From the NCBI GenBank assembly GCA_027021095.1, contig JALUUZ010000357.1:1-9396 (forward strand): a stretch of 9,396 nt of DNA, written 5' to 3'. Below are positions 1 to 6,519 of the stretch, in pieces. The DNA comes from Gammaproteobacteria bacterium. Lineage in GTDB: Bacteria > Pseudomonadota > Gammaproteobacteria > SZUA-21. Below the pieces are notes generated by a model, which saw only the letters and a list, made by a program, of their open reading frames with translations, was not told the origin of the DNA and made no database searches. How positions within the stretch are numbered: the stretch's first letter is position 1; every line of letters starts with the position of its first letter. Both the position numbers and the translations under genes were made by a program.

Positions 1-145
1 CGACAACCGTGACTACACGCTGCCGGAAGACATTCAGGCGGTGTTTCCGTCAGTCATTTTTCACCGCCTTGGCACCCAGTCTGAACAGCAGGACAGTGTT
101 ACCGAGTTGGCAGATAAAATCCTGCAAAGTGTTCCTGTACCTTGA
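1..145 (+). CDS. MoxR-family AAA+ ATPase, C-terminal end (partial, 5' cut by window edge)
   Basis: Only the last 47 codons are present, read from base 2 to a TGA at 143-145. The visible tail contains DYTLPEDIQAVFPSVIFHRL. This resembles the end of the MoxR lid domain, where a Y-x-LPED-x-Q-x-V-x-P-x-V-x-x-HR(L) pattern is typical. MoxR ATPases are cytoplasmic AAA+ chaperone-like proteins that are usually encoded directly upstream of DUF58 proteins and often near transglutaminase-like or VWA-domain proteins. The next gene here is a DUF58 protein 16 bp downstream, which supports the call. The Walker motifs lie outside the window, so ATPase activity cannot be judged. The identification depends on this short tail plus gene order. 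Confidence 0.8.
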   Translation, partial: DNRDYTLPEDIQAVFPSVIFHRLGTQSEQQDSVTELADKILQSVPVP

Positions 146-161
146 ACCGGATCTCTACCGT

Positions 162-1106
162 ATGTCTCAGTGGGCCACCCGACTCTCGTTACGCCATCTC
201 GCTGGACCGGAGCTCCAGCCGGTCCTGATCACACGCCGCAGAATCTATATCATGCCCAATGGATTCGGCCTGCTGCTCAGCCTGGTGCTGGCGGTCATGC
301 TGTTCGGTGCGATCAACTACAACAACAGCATCGGCTTTGCCGTCACCTTTCTGCTGGCCAGCGTGGCCATCCTGTCGCTGGTCCATGCCAACAACAACCT
401 GGCACAACTCAAGATCCGGGCGGTTGCCGGCCCGCCGGTCTTCTGTGGTGAGTACGCCCGTTTTCAAATCCTGCTGACAGCCGGATCGGGCAGCGACCGC
501 TATTCGATCGAGGCAATCAACGACCACAGCAGTGCCAAGACTGACATTCCGGCCAACGATACCGGCAGGCTGTGGCTGAAGATGCCGACCCGGAAACGTG
601 GCTATGTCCCGCTCGGCAGATTCCGCTTACTGACAGAATACCCGTTCGGCATTGCACGTGCCTGGAGCTGGCTCTACCCGCAGGCCGCCTGCCTGGTCTA
701 TCCGGCACCGGAAAAACAGGCACCGCTGCCGAAGTGGATGGGCGATGGCGACGCCGGGCAGCCACAGGAAGACGCCATCGATGACTTTCATGGATTCAGG
801 GACTATCACCCTGGCGACTCGCCGAAACGCATTTCCTGGAAACAGTTTCCTGCCGACGGCACCCTGCTGACCAAGCTGTTCTGCAGTGGCCATGCCCAGG
901 ACCGCTGGCTGAACTGGGATGCGGTTTCGCAACTGCCGCTGGAACAGGCTCTGTCGCGGCTGACCCGGTGGGTGCTGGAATGCGAACGTGCCGGGATCCG
1001 TTACGGCTTGAGCCTGCCAAACAAAAAAATAGGCTGCAGCCTCGGCCAGCGTCACCAGCATGAATGCCTGAAAGCACTGGCCCTGTACCGCCTGGAAGAG
1101 TATTGA
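162..1106 (+). CDS. DUF58 domain membrane-anchored protein
   Basis: This is a 314-residue protein of the DUF58 family. Two hydrophobic segments (about residues 36-53 and 57-74) form an N-terminal membrane hairpin, preceded by an arginine-rich stretch (RRRIYIMPNGFGLLL, about 25-39) common at this point in the family. A soluble region follows. The RGYVPLGRFRLLTEYPFG segment (about 146-163) and the DUF58 core DFHGFRDYHPGDSPKRISWK (about 208-227) are clear hallmarks. The open frame extends upstream to base 9 inside the MoxR gene, but that extension is a shadow of moxR. The ATG at 162 follows the moxR stop by 16 bp and leaves a normal domain layout; the Shine-Dalgarno site is weak. The gene lies six bases before the transglutaminase gene, so the two are probably translated together. 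The biochemical function of DUF58 is not firmly known. It probably acts with MoxR on the neighbouring membrane enzyme. Confidence 0.9.
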   Translation: MSQWATRLSLRHLAGPELQPVLITRRRIYIMPNGFGLLLSLVLAVMLFGAINYNNSIGFAVTFLLASVAILSLVHANNNLAQLKIRAVAGPPVFCGEYARFQILLTAGSGSDRYSIEAINDHSSAKTDIPANDTGRLWLKMPTRKRGYVPLGRFRLLTEYPFGIARAWSWLYPQAACLVYPAPEKQAPLPKWMGDGDAGQPQEDAIDDFHGFRDYHPGDSPKRISWKQFPADGTLLTKLFCSGHAQDRWLNWDAVSQLPLEQALSRLTRWVLECERAGIRYGLSLPNKKIGCSLGQRHQHECLKALALYRLEEY

Positions 1107-1112
1107 GCGACG

Positions 1113-3068
1113 ATGCACACCGGCCAGTACTACATCAATTTCGCCTCGACACGCTATATGCTGGCCGCGTTCCTGCTCGCCAGCCTGCCCCACTTTTTTC
1201 GGGTACCACCGATCATCACGCTGCTCACCGTCCTGTTCGGTATCTGGCGGCTGGTGCTGGCCCGCTTCGGCCTGGCCACGCCCAAGGTCTACCTGCGCCT
1301 GGTGCTGGTTGGTGCCGCTGTGCTGGTGATCTTCTTCGCCCACAGCGACCTGATCGGCCGCGAAGCCGGGCTGTCGATGCTGCTGGTCATGCTTGCACTG
1401 AAGCTTGTCGAAACCAAGACCAAGCGTGACACGCTGTTGTTTCTGTTCATGCTCTATTTTCTGATCGTCACCAATTTTCTCTATACCCAGTCGATCCTGG
1501 TGACCGTCTACCTGTTTGCAACCCTGTGGTTCGTCACCAGCGTCGTGATCGGCGTCAACCGCCAACAGCAGGTCTTCGTATTCAAGCCCCATGCACGCCT
1601 GGCGGCGATACTGCTGATGCAGGCGACACCGTTGATGGTCGTCATGTTCCTGCTGTTCCCGCGCGTCCCGGACCCGTTGTGGCAGCTGCCAAAACAACAA
1701 ACCACTGCGGTGACAGGCCTGAGTGAAAACATGGCGCCAGGTGACATCAGCCAGTTGATCCGTTCCGGGAAAACTGCGTTTCGGGTCAAGTTTATCGATA
1801 CCGCGCCACCGGTAAAGAAGATGTACTGGCGCGGCCCGGTACTGAGCGTTTTCGACGGCCGCGCCTGGTCAGTCAGCAAAGCACTGAAGCAGCCTGCACG
1901 CTACGAGCGTGCGCGGGATTCGATCGCCAGCTATTCGATCACACTGGAACCGACTCATCAGAAACTGCTGCCGGCACTGGATGTCCCGGTTTCCTGGCCG
2001 GACACCGCCTACCTGTCGCGTGAACACGTCCTGTATTCGCGGCAGCGGATCAAGCAACGTACCCGCTATACCGTCAGCTCCGCGCTGTGGTCACGCAGCG
2101 CCACGCTCGCAAAACCACTGCGCAGACACTACCTGAAGCTGCCGCCGGGATTCAACCCCAGGACCAGGCGGCTGGCGGAAAAATTCTCCACGGCTGCCGT
2201 AGGCAACGAAAAAATGGTACAGGATATCCTGTCGTATTTCCGCCGCAATGAATTCGTCTATACGTTGAAGCCCCCTGCGCTTGGCAAAGACTCGGTCGAC
2301 GATTTCCTGTTCAACACCCGGCGTGGCTTCTGCGAACACTACGCCAGTGCCTTCGTCGTGCTGATGCGCATGGCCGGCGTTCCTGCCCGTGTCGTGACCG
2401 GCTACCAGGGTGGCATCTACAACAAGCTCGGTGACTACTATATCGTACGCCAGTCAGAAGCACATGCCTGGGCCGAGGTCTGGATCGACGGCCGGGGTTG
2501 GCAACGGGTCGATCCGACCGGTGCGATCGCCCCCGAGCGTATCGAGTATGGCATCGATGCCGGCCTCGACCGCGATCCAGCCTGGCACCGCAGCCTGTAC
2601 GACAAAGACAATTACCTGTCACGCCTTGCACTCTACTGGGACAGCGTCAACAACTCCTGGAACCAGTGGATACTTGGTTATAACAACCAGTCGCAGACTC
2701 GGCTGCTGGCGACACTCGGCTTTTCCGGCAGTGGCTGGCTGCTGAAAGCACTGGCCCTGGCACTGCTGGTGGCGCTGTTGATCGGCTTGCTGCTGCTGTA
2801 CTATGGCTACAAGAACCGCCTCATGCACAGGGACAAGGGGCTGCAGCTATACCAGGCATTCTGCCGCAAGATGGCGGCTGCCAACTTGCCAAAACACCAA
2901 TGGGAGGGACCGCGCAGTTACGCAGCACGCATCATACCGCAGCGCAGGCAGCTGGCCGACACCATCGAACGTATTACCGAGCTGTATATCCTGATCCGCT
3001 ATGCCGGTCAGCCGGAACCCCGCCATACCCGCGCACTGGCGCATTACCTTCGTAATTTCAAGCCTTAG
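1113..3068 (+). CDS. TgpA-like transglutaminase, multi-pass inner-membrane protein (DUF3488/transglutaminase core/DUF4129)
   Basis: This 651-residue protein has the domain order of Pseudomonas aeruginosa TgpA. Six or seven hydrophobic segments fill about residues 13-182 (DUF3488). A large, probably periplasmic part follows, then one membrane helix at about 541-565 and a cytoplasmic C-terminal DUF4129-like tail. The papain-like transglutaminase core runs from about 366 to 470. It has a complete catalytic triad: Cys407 in RRGFCEHYASAF, His451 in EAHAWAEVW and Asp467 in WQRVDPTGA. The Cys-His and His-Asp spacings are 44 and 16, which match what I recall for TgpA. The enzyme is therefore probably active, making isopeptide links or hydrolysing amide bonds in the envelope; its substrate is unknown. 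The gene follows the DUF58 gene by six bases, so MoxR, DUF58 and TgpA-like form one operon. No intrinsic terminator with a T-tract is evident after the TAG. Confidence 0.92.
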   Translation: MHTGQYYINFASTRYMLAAFLLASLPHFFRVPPIITLLTVLFGIWRLVLARFGLATPKVYLRLVLVGAAVLVIFFAHSDLIGREAGLSMLLVMLALKLVETKTKRDTLLFLFMLYFLIVTNFLYTQSILVTVYLFATLWFVTSVVIGVNRQQQVFVFKPHARLAAILLMQATPLMVVMFLLFPRVPDPLWQLPKQQTTAVTGLSENMAPGDISQLIRSGKTAFRVKFIDTAPPVKKMYWRGPVLSVFDGRAWSVSKALKQPARYERARDSIASYSITLEPTHQKLLPALDVPVSWPDTAYLSREHVLYSRQRIKQRTRYTVSSALWSRSATLAKPLRRHYLKLPPGFNPRTRRLAEKFSTAAVGNEKMVQDILSYFRRNEFVYTLKPPALGKDSVDDFLFNTRRGFCEHYASAFVVLMRMAGVPARVVTGYQGGIYNKLGDYYIVRQSEAHAWAEVWIDGRGWQRVDPTGAIAPERIEYGIDAGLDRDPAWHRSLYDKDNYLSRLALYWDSVNNSWNQWILGYNNQSQTRLLATLGFSGSGWLLKALALALLVALLIGLLLLYYGYKNRLMHRDKGLQLYQAFCRKMAAANLPKHQWEGPRSYAARIIPQRRQLADTIERITELYILIRYAGQPEPRHTRALAHYLRNFKP

Positions 3069-3085
3069 GGATGGGGTGTGTACGG

Positions 3086-3114
3086 GGTGTGGTGCGTTGT
3101 ACGCACCAAACACC
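3086..3114. repeat. Inverted repeat / hairpin downstream of the transglutaminase gene
   Basis: TGGTGCGT (3090-3097) and ACGCACCA (3101-3108) are perfect inverted copies around a TGT loop. A further GGTG (3086-3089) pairs with CACC (3111-3114) across an AA bulge. The hairpin starts 17 bp after the stop codon. No T-tract follows, so it is not a classical intrinsic terminator. It could be a 3'-end stabiliser, a Rho-dependent end or a copy of a dispersed palindrome. GGTGCGT/ACGCACC arms of this kind are common in intergenic repeats of proteobacteria. Confidence 0.65.
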
Positions 3115-3154
3115 AAGGCAAATCAAATGGTGTCGCGTGGCGATCCTTCTGCAC

Positions 3155-3184
3155 TTGACAAGCCCTGTTGTTCCGGGAGATACT
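3155..3184 (+). promoter_or_regulatory. Possible sigma70-type promoter for the EamA transporter
   Basis: A perfect -35 hexamer TTGACA (3155-3160) is followed after 18 bp by GATACT (3179-3184), which matches four of six -10 positions. If used, it would leave a leader of about 225 nt before the transporter ATG. The spacing is acceptable but the -10 box is mediocre, and chance occurrence cannot be excluded. Confidence 0.3.
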
Positions 3185-3414
3185 CGGTCCATGTCTACAG
3201 CACACACGCCAATGCTTTGCAAACGCCGGACCGCCTGGTCACGTCGCTGTGTGCGCCTGCACCACCTTCAGCTGCCTGTGGCGGGCCTGATTCCGCTGCG
3301 AACGCCCGGGCTACATTTCAGAACGCTCCATTAAACTCCGGTTTCCACTTTTTTCTGATCTGTAGCACAAGCACTACGGAGCATGGCCCTGTTATTTTTT
3401 TCGAGTAATCACTG

Positions 3415-4302
3415 ATGCAACTATTCTACACCTATTTAGTCTTGATACTGATCTGGTCGACGACCCCGCTCGCGATCCAGTGGAGCAACCAGGGTCCTGG
3501 GCCGCTGTTGAGCATCATACTGCGTATGCTGATCGGTTCTGCGATCTGCCTGGCGGTGCTGTTCAGCATGCGTCAAAAGCTGGTGTGGACGCGTCAGAGC
3601 CTGCTGGCCTATGCCAGTGCCGGACTCGGGATTGCCGGCGCCATGTCCTGTGTCTACTGGGGCGCCGAATACATCCCGTCCGGCCTGATCGCGGTATTGT
3701 TCGGCCTGACCCCGCTGTTTACCGCGGTGCTCGCACATCTGCTGCTGGCGGAAAAATCACTGACGTTGAAATACCTGTCCGGCATACTGCTCAGCCTGAC
3801 CGGATTGCTGGTGATCTTCCACTCAGATCTGCATGGCTACCCGCACTGGCATAAGGGCCTGTCTCTGCTGCTGCTCAGTGTCCTGCTGCATTCGACCAGT
3901 GCGGTACTGACACGCAAATACAGCGAGCGGTTGTCAGCATTGACCGTCACCACCGGCGGACTTGCGCTGTCATCGGTGCTTTTGGTGCTGGCCTGGGTGC
4001 TGCTGGGTATGCCGCTGCCGGTCAGCCTGCCGACTCGTACCACGCTGTCCATCCTCTACCTCGGGATCATCGGCTCAGGACTGGGATTTCTTTTGTATTT
4101 TCATGCACTGAACAAAACCGGGGCCAGCAGGCTGGCACTGATCACGCTGATCACACCCATTACCGGTCTGCTGGTCGGGGCGGCGTTGAACCATGAACCG
4201 CTGACACGGCACATACTCCTTGGCACCTTGTTGACCCTGACCGGCCTGGGCGTCAGCCTGCTGAAATTCGGCCGTCGACGCCCCTGCGCCGAAAAATCAT
4301 AA
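3415..4302 (+). CDS. EamA/DMT-superfamily transporter (10-TM drug/metabolite type)
   Basis: This 295-residue, very hydrophobic protein contains two EamA repeats, at about residues 5-134 and 147-283, giving the usual ten membrane helices. Family features include IWSTTPLAIQWS near the N-terminus. YIPSGLIAVLFGLTPLFTAV (86-105) is followed by the LLLAEKSL turn that closes the first repeat. The matching segment in the second repeat is SRLALITLITPITGLLVGAA (238-257), followed by LNHEPLT. Members move metabolites, amino acids or toxic compounds across the inner membrane. The substrate cannot be deduced here because no pathway genes flank it. The ATG at 3415 has only a weak GAG at 3403-3405 as ribosome binding site. 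The gene stands alone, with a long gap before it and a hairpin terminator directly after it. Length and layout are normal. Confidence 0.9.
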   Translation: MQLFYTYLVLILIWSTTPLAIQWSNQGPGPLLSIILRMLIGSAICLAVLFSMRQKLVWTRQSLLAYASAGLGIAGAMSCVYWGAEYIPSGLIAVLFGLTPLFTAVLAHLLLAEKSLTLKYLSGILLSLTGLLVIFHSDLHGYPHWHKGLSLLLLSVLLHSTSAVLTRKYSERLSALTVTTGGLALSSVLLVLAWVLLGMPLPVSLPTRTTLSILYLGIIGSGLGFLLYFHALNKTGASRLALITLITPITGLLVGAALNHEPLTRHILLGTLLTLTGLGVSLLKFGRRRPCAEKS

Positions 4303-4308
4303 CCTGCC

Positions 4309-4345
4309 CCACCGTGGCCGCATGGAAACGGCCACCAGTGGTTTT
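4309..4345 (+). terminator. Rho-independent terminator after the EamA transporter gene
   Basis: GTGGCCG (4314-4320) and CGGCCAC (4329-4335) form a perfect seven-pair GC-rich stem with an eight-base loop. An outer CCAC/GTGG pairing (4309-4312 with 4338-4341) extends it across a small internal loop. TTTT follows at once (4342-4345), with a T8 run a little later (4355-4362). It sits seven bases after the transporter stop codon. Confidence 0.65.
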
Positions 4346-4370
4346 ACACCAATCTTTTTTTTGCTACACT
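4343..4370 (+). promoter_or_regulatory. Probable sigma70-type promoter for the LsrG-like/dehydrogenase operon
   Basis: TTTACA (4343-4348, five of six to consensus) is separated by 16 bp from TACACT (4365-4370, four of six). Initiation about seven bases later would give a leader of about 30 nt. That leader would carry AAGGA (4398-4402), a good ribosome binding site six bases before the ATG at 4409. The -35 box lies in the T-rich tail of the upstream terminator. Confidence 0.5.
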
Positions 4371-4408
4371 CAGCCGGACTCACAACCCGCAGACGACAAG
4401 GATAGACA

Positions 4409-4699
4409 ATGTATGTAACCGTTGTGCACATCACCGTCAAACCAGACAATGTCAACGATTTTATCGCCGCCTCCGAACGCAACCATACCGAGTCGGTCAA
4501 AGAACCCGGCAACCTGCGCTTCGACCTGCTGCAGTCTGACCAGGACCCGTGTAAATTCATCCTTTACGAGGCTTACACCTGTGCCGAAGAAGCGGCCAAA
4601 CACAAACAGACAGCCCATTATCAACAATGGCGCGACACAGTCGCCGACTGGATGGCCGAACCACGCCAGGGCGTCGTTTATAAAGGCCTCAAGCCCTGA
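4409..4699 (+). CDS. LsrG-like antibiotic biosynthesis monooxygenase (ABM) fold protein
   Basis: This 96-residue, single-domain protein is of the ABM (dimeric ferredoxin-like) superfamily. It closely resembles Escherichia coli LsrG in length and in a run of shared motifs: an N-terminal strand YVTVVHITVKPD, NH at 25-26, EPGNLRFDLLQ (about 32-42), YEAYT (53-57), AxxHKxTxHY (about 63-71) and a C-terminal PRQGVVYKGLKP. LsrG acts in the cytoplasm on phosphorylated autoinducer-2, isomerising its open-chain dione form; other relatives are quinol monooxygenases. No other lsr genes (kinase, transporter, regulator, thiolase) are visible, so an AI-2 role is not established. A good AAGGA site and promoter precede it. 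It ends two bases before an iron-type alcohol dehydrogenase, so both are translated from one mRNA. The product may hand an isomerised carbonyl compound to that dehydrogenase. Confidence 0.85.
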   Translation: MYVTVVHITVKPDNVNDFIAASERNHTESVKEPGNLRFDLLQSDQDPCKFILYEAYTCAEEAAKHKQTAHYQQWRDTVADWMAEPRQGVVYKGLKP

Positions 4700-4701
4700 C
4701 C

Positions 4702-5904
4702 ATGCCGCAACGAAGTAGACTGTTCAGTATCGCCCGGCTGCCGCAGATCGAATTCGGGCCTGCGAGCCTCAACAAGCTGCCGCAGCTCGCGGCCGCCTTC
4801 GGCAGCAGGGTTTTACTGGTAACCGGCGGCCACTCACTCGAACAGTCACCCTGCTGGCCGGCGTTGCACGAAGCCATGCTCAGCCAGGAAATGACGATCG
4901 AGCGGATCAAGGTCACTGCCGAGCCTTCGCCTGAGCTGGTCGACACGACAGTCAACCGGTTCCATCCACAGCGGATCGAACTGGTGGTCGGTATCGGCGG
5001 GGGCAGTGTACTCGATGCTGCCAAGGCGATCGCCGGGCTGTTGCCACATGGCAATTCAGTCATGCAGCATCTTGAAGGTGTCGGTCCCGAACTGCCCTAC
5101 CAGGGACCCCCACTGCCGTTTATCGCCGTGCCGACGACCGCCGGTACCGGCAGTGAAGCGACCAAGAACGCGGTATTGAGCAAAACCGGTCCAAACGGTT
5201 TCAAAAAATCGTTCCGTGACGCACAACTGGTTGCCGATATTGCGATCGTCGACCCGGACCTGCTGCAGACCTGCCCGCCGGCACTGATCGCCGCCAACGG
5301 TATGGATGCCTTTACCCAGCTGCTCGAATCCTTCACTTCCCTGCGCAGCAACCAGCTGACCGACACGCTGGCACTCGACGGCATTCGTGCCGTCCGCGAC
5401 AGCCTGCTGGACTGGTATGCCGGAACCGGTGACCAGGCGGCGGCACGTTACCGCATGGCCTATGCGTCGATGCTGTCGGGTATCACGCTGGCACAGACCG
5501 GTCTTGGTTCGGTACATGGCCTTGCGTCACCACTGGGAGCATTCTTCCCGATTCCTCACGGCGTGGTCTGCGGGACACTGGTCGCGGTCGCCACCGAGAC
5601 CAATATCAAGGCCATGCAAGAACGTGAACGCAACAACCCGGCGCTCGAAAAATACGCACAGGTAGGCCGCCTGCTGGCCGACGACCCGGACCTGATCCAG
5701 ACCGAAGCCTTGAAACGGCTGGTCAAGACACTTTACAGCTGGACCGCGAAACTCGAACTGCCGCTGCTGGAAAACTACGGGGTCAGTCCAACGGACTGGC
5801 CGGCGATCATCCGCCACAGCCGTGGCAGCAGCATGAAGACCAACCCGATCGTGTTGACTGATACCGAAATCGAAAAGATCCTGCAGGCCAGGACCGCGGC
5901 TTAG
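4702..5904 (+). CDS. Iron-containing (group III) alcohol dehydrogenase with altered metal site
   Basis: This 400-residue protein has the full family layout. An N-terminal nucleotide-binding domain contains GGGSVLDAAK (99-108) and PTTAGTGSE (144-152). A C-terminal helical metal domain follows. Family members use NAD(P)H to interconvert alcohols and aldehydes or ketones with Fe2+ or Zn2+. By alignment to FucO-type enzymes, the metal ligands would be Asp202 in GMDAFTQLLESF, His272 in SVHGLASPLG and His286 in PIPHGVVCG. The usual second ligand, four residues after the Asp, is Gln206 instead of His. Some remembered relatives carry Gln here, so it may mark a subfamily rather than damage. The ATG at 4702 lies two bases after the LsrG-like stop, which implies translational coupling. 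The substrate is unknown. Its partner suggests a small, possibly phosphorylated, oxo-compound. The gene converges with the minus-strand gene, nine bases away, without an obvious terminator between them. Confidence 0.92.
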   Translation: MPQRSRLFSIARLPQIEFGPASLNKLPQLAAAFGSRVLLVTGGHSLEQSPCWPALHEAMLSQEMTIERIKVTAEPSPELVDTTVNRFHPQRIELVVGIGGGSVLDAAKAIAGLLPHGNSVMQHLEGVGPELPYQGPPLPFIAVPTTAGTGSEATKNAVLSKTGPNGFKKSFRDAQLVADIAIVDPDLLQTCPPALIAANGMDAFTQLLESFTSLRSNQLTDTLALDGIRAVRDSLLDWYAGTGDQAAARYRMAYASMLSGITLAQTGLGSVHGLASPLGAFFPIPHGVVCGTLVAVATETNIKAMQERERNNPALEKYAQVGRLLADDPDLIQTEALKRLVKTLYSWTAKLELPLLENYGVSPTDWPAIIRHSRGSSMKTNPIVLTDTEIEKILQARTAA

Positions 5905-5913
5905 TGTATCCGC

Positions 5914-6429
5914 TCAACGTGTCACCCTGATCAGCTGGTAACCGAACTCCTGGTAATTTTTGATTTCCTGCGGCCCCTGGGTGGAAACACTGACGTAGTC
6001 CGGAAAATCCTCGGGTTGCACGCCGCTCCAGCCGGCATAGGTCTGACAGATATGGATGGGTACCTGCTCGTCACGAAAAAGATTTTTCGCCATCTGGTGC
6101 GTTTTGACTTCACGTCTGCGGTATTTCTTCTGCAACGCAAACAGTTCATCGCCGTGACTGACCACGGCGAACTTCATCTGCGGGTACCTGGCACGCAATG
6201 CGCCGACATACCCCTTTATTTTCGGCAGCGCCCATTGCAGACCACCATGTTCGGCGGCTACCTCGAACACCACCCCGACTGGTGCTTTGCCTGCATCGAT
6301 CAGGGCCTGCACCTGCTTGTCCGATCCGGGACTGCCTGCCTGCAACACTGCTGAAGACAGGCACGCCCATGCCAGCAGTACTAAAACCGATGGCATTCTA
6401 AAATGATTTTGATATTCTGGTAACAGCAT
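5914..6429 (-). CDS. Exported DsrE/DsrF-like protein
   Basis: This 171-residue protein has an N-terminal hydrophobic segment (about residues 13-30, SVLVLLAWACLSSAVLQA) that looks like a signal peptide cleaved near AVLQA-GS. The mature part matches the DsrE/F-like fold: GVVFEVAAEHGGLQWALPKI (52-71), KFAVVSHGDELFALQ (86-100), PIHICQTYAGWSGVQPEDFP (124-143) and a C-terminal GPQEIKNYQEFGYQLIRV (152-169). Cys128, in the position of the conserved sulfur-carrying cysteine of the family, is the only cysteine in the mature part, so a persulfide or redox role in the periplasm is possible. The start at 6429 gives a longer n-region. Met12 (6396) is an alternative, but neither has a strong ribosome binding site. 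No dsr, sox or other sulfur-oxidation genes are in view, so the pathway is open. Confidence 0.82.
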   Translation of the reverse strand: MLLPEYQNHFRMPSVLVLLAWACLSSAVLQAGSPGSDKQVQALIDAGKAPVGVVFEVAAEHGGLQWALPKIKGYVGALRARYPQMKFAVVSHGDELFALQKKYRRREVKTHQMAKNLFRDEQVPIHICQTYAGWSGVQPEDFPDYVSVSTQGPQEIKNYQEFGYQLIRVTR

Positions 6430-6484
6430 GCTGATGTCAGCCTGGTTTTCACCACAAAAGTCTGGAAACCTGCAAAGTCCTTAT

Positions 6485-6514
6485 TTATTAAAGCGCATCT
6501 GTGTAAAATTACAA
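6485..6514 (-). promoter_or_regulatory. Possible promoter for the DsrE-like gene
   Basis: On the minus strand, TTGTAA (6514-6509) is followed after 18 bp by TAATAA (6490-6485) in a locally AT-rich patch. Both hexamers match four of six consensus positions. Transcription would start near 6478 and leave a leader of about 50 nt before the start codon at 6429. The 90-bp divergent gap must drive both flanking genes. Confidence 0.35.
6504..6509 (+). promoter_or_regulatory. Possible -10 box for the GT39/DprE1-like operon
   Basis: TAAAAT matches five of six -10 positions and lies 10 bp before the ATG at 6520. No good -35 hexamer sits at the right distance upstream. If used, the transcript would start only a few bases before the start codon. 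Confidence 0.3.
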
Positions 6515-6519
6515 CAACA

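Larger units (their letters stand above)
3069..3414. other. 346-bp intergenic region with no convincing gene
   Basis: The gap lies between the transglutaminase and transporter genes. It holds a strong inverted repeat near its left end (3086-3114), a tandem GGGGTGTG pair (3073-3080 and 3084-3091), and a possible sigma70-type promoter (3155-3184). A T-rich stretch (3391-3401) precedes the transporter start. Open frames cross this stretch, but they read out of the flanking genes in other frames. They lack a plausible ribosome binding site or a recognisable product, so no gene is called. Confidence 0.7.

Noticed and set aside
9..161. N-terminal extension of the DUF58 frame
   Set aside because: It overlaps the MoxR C-terminus in another frame, and the Arg/Phe-rich extension does not resemble DUF58 proteins. 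The ATG at 162 gives a normal N-terminus.
627..1700. 357-codon open frame on the minus strand
   Set aside because: It lies antisense across the clear DUF58 and transglutaminase genes, crosses their boundary, and its Gln/His/Asp-rich product resembles no known domain. It is a codon-bias shadow.
3001..3408. 135-codon plus-strand open frame covering the intergenic gap
   Set aside because: It begins inside the transglutaminase gene in another frame, has no ribosome binding site or recognisable domain, and its composition looks random.
3341..3414. T-rich stretch before the EamA gene as a possible terminator
   Set aside because: A T-run (3395-3401) is present, but no stable GC-rich stem lies directly upstream of it; the nearby GTAG/CTAC pairing is too weak.
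5056..5517. 153-codon minus-strand open frame within the alcohol dehydrogenase gene
   Set aside because: It is antisense to intact dehydrogenase motifs and has no independent support.
5886..5950. Bidirectional terminator between the convergent dehydrogenase and DsrE-like genes
   Set aside because: Only nine bases separate the two stop codons, and no convincing inverted repeat with a T-tract was found there or just inside the genes.
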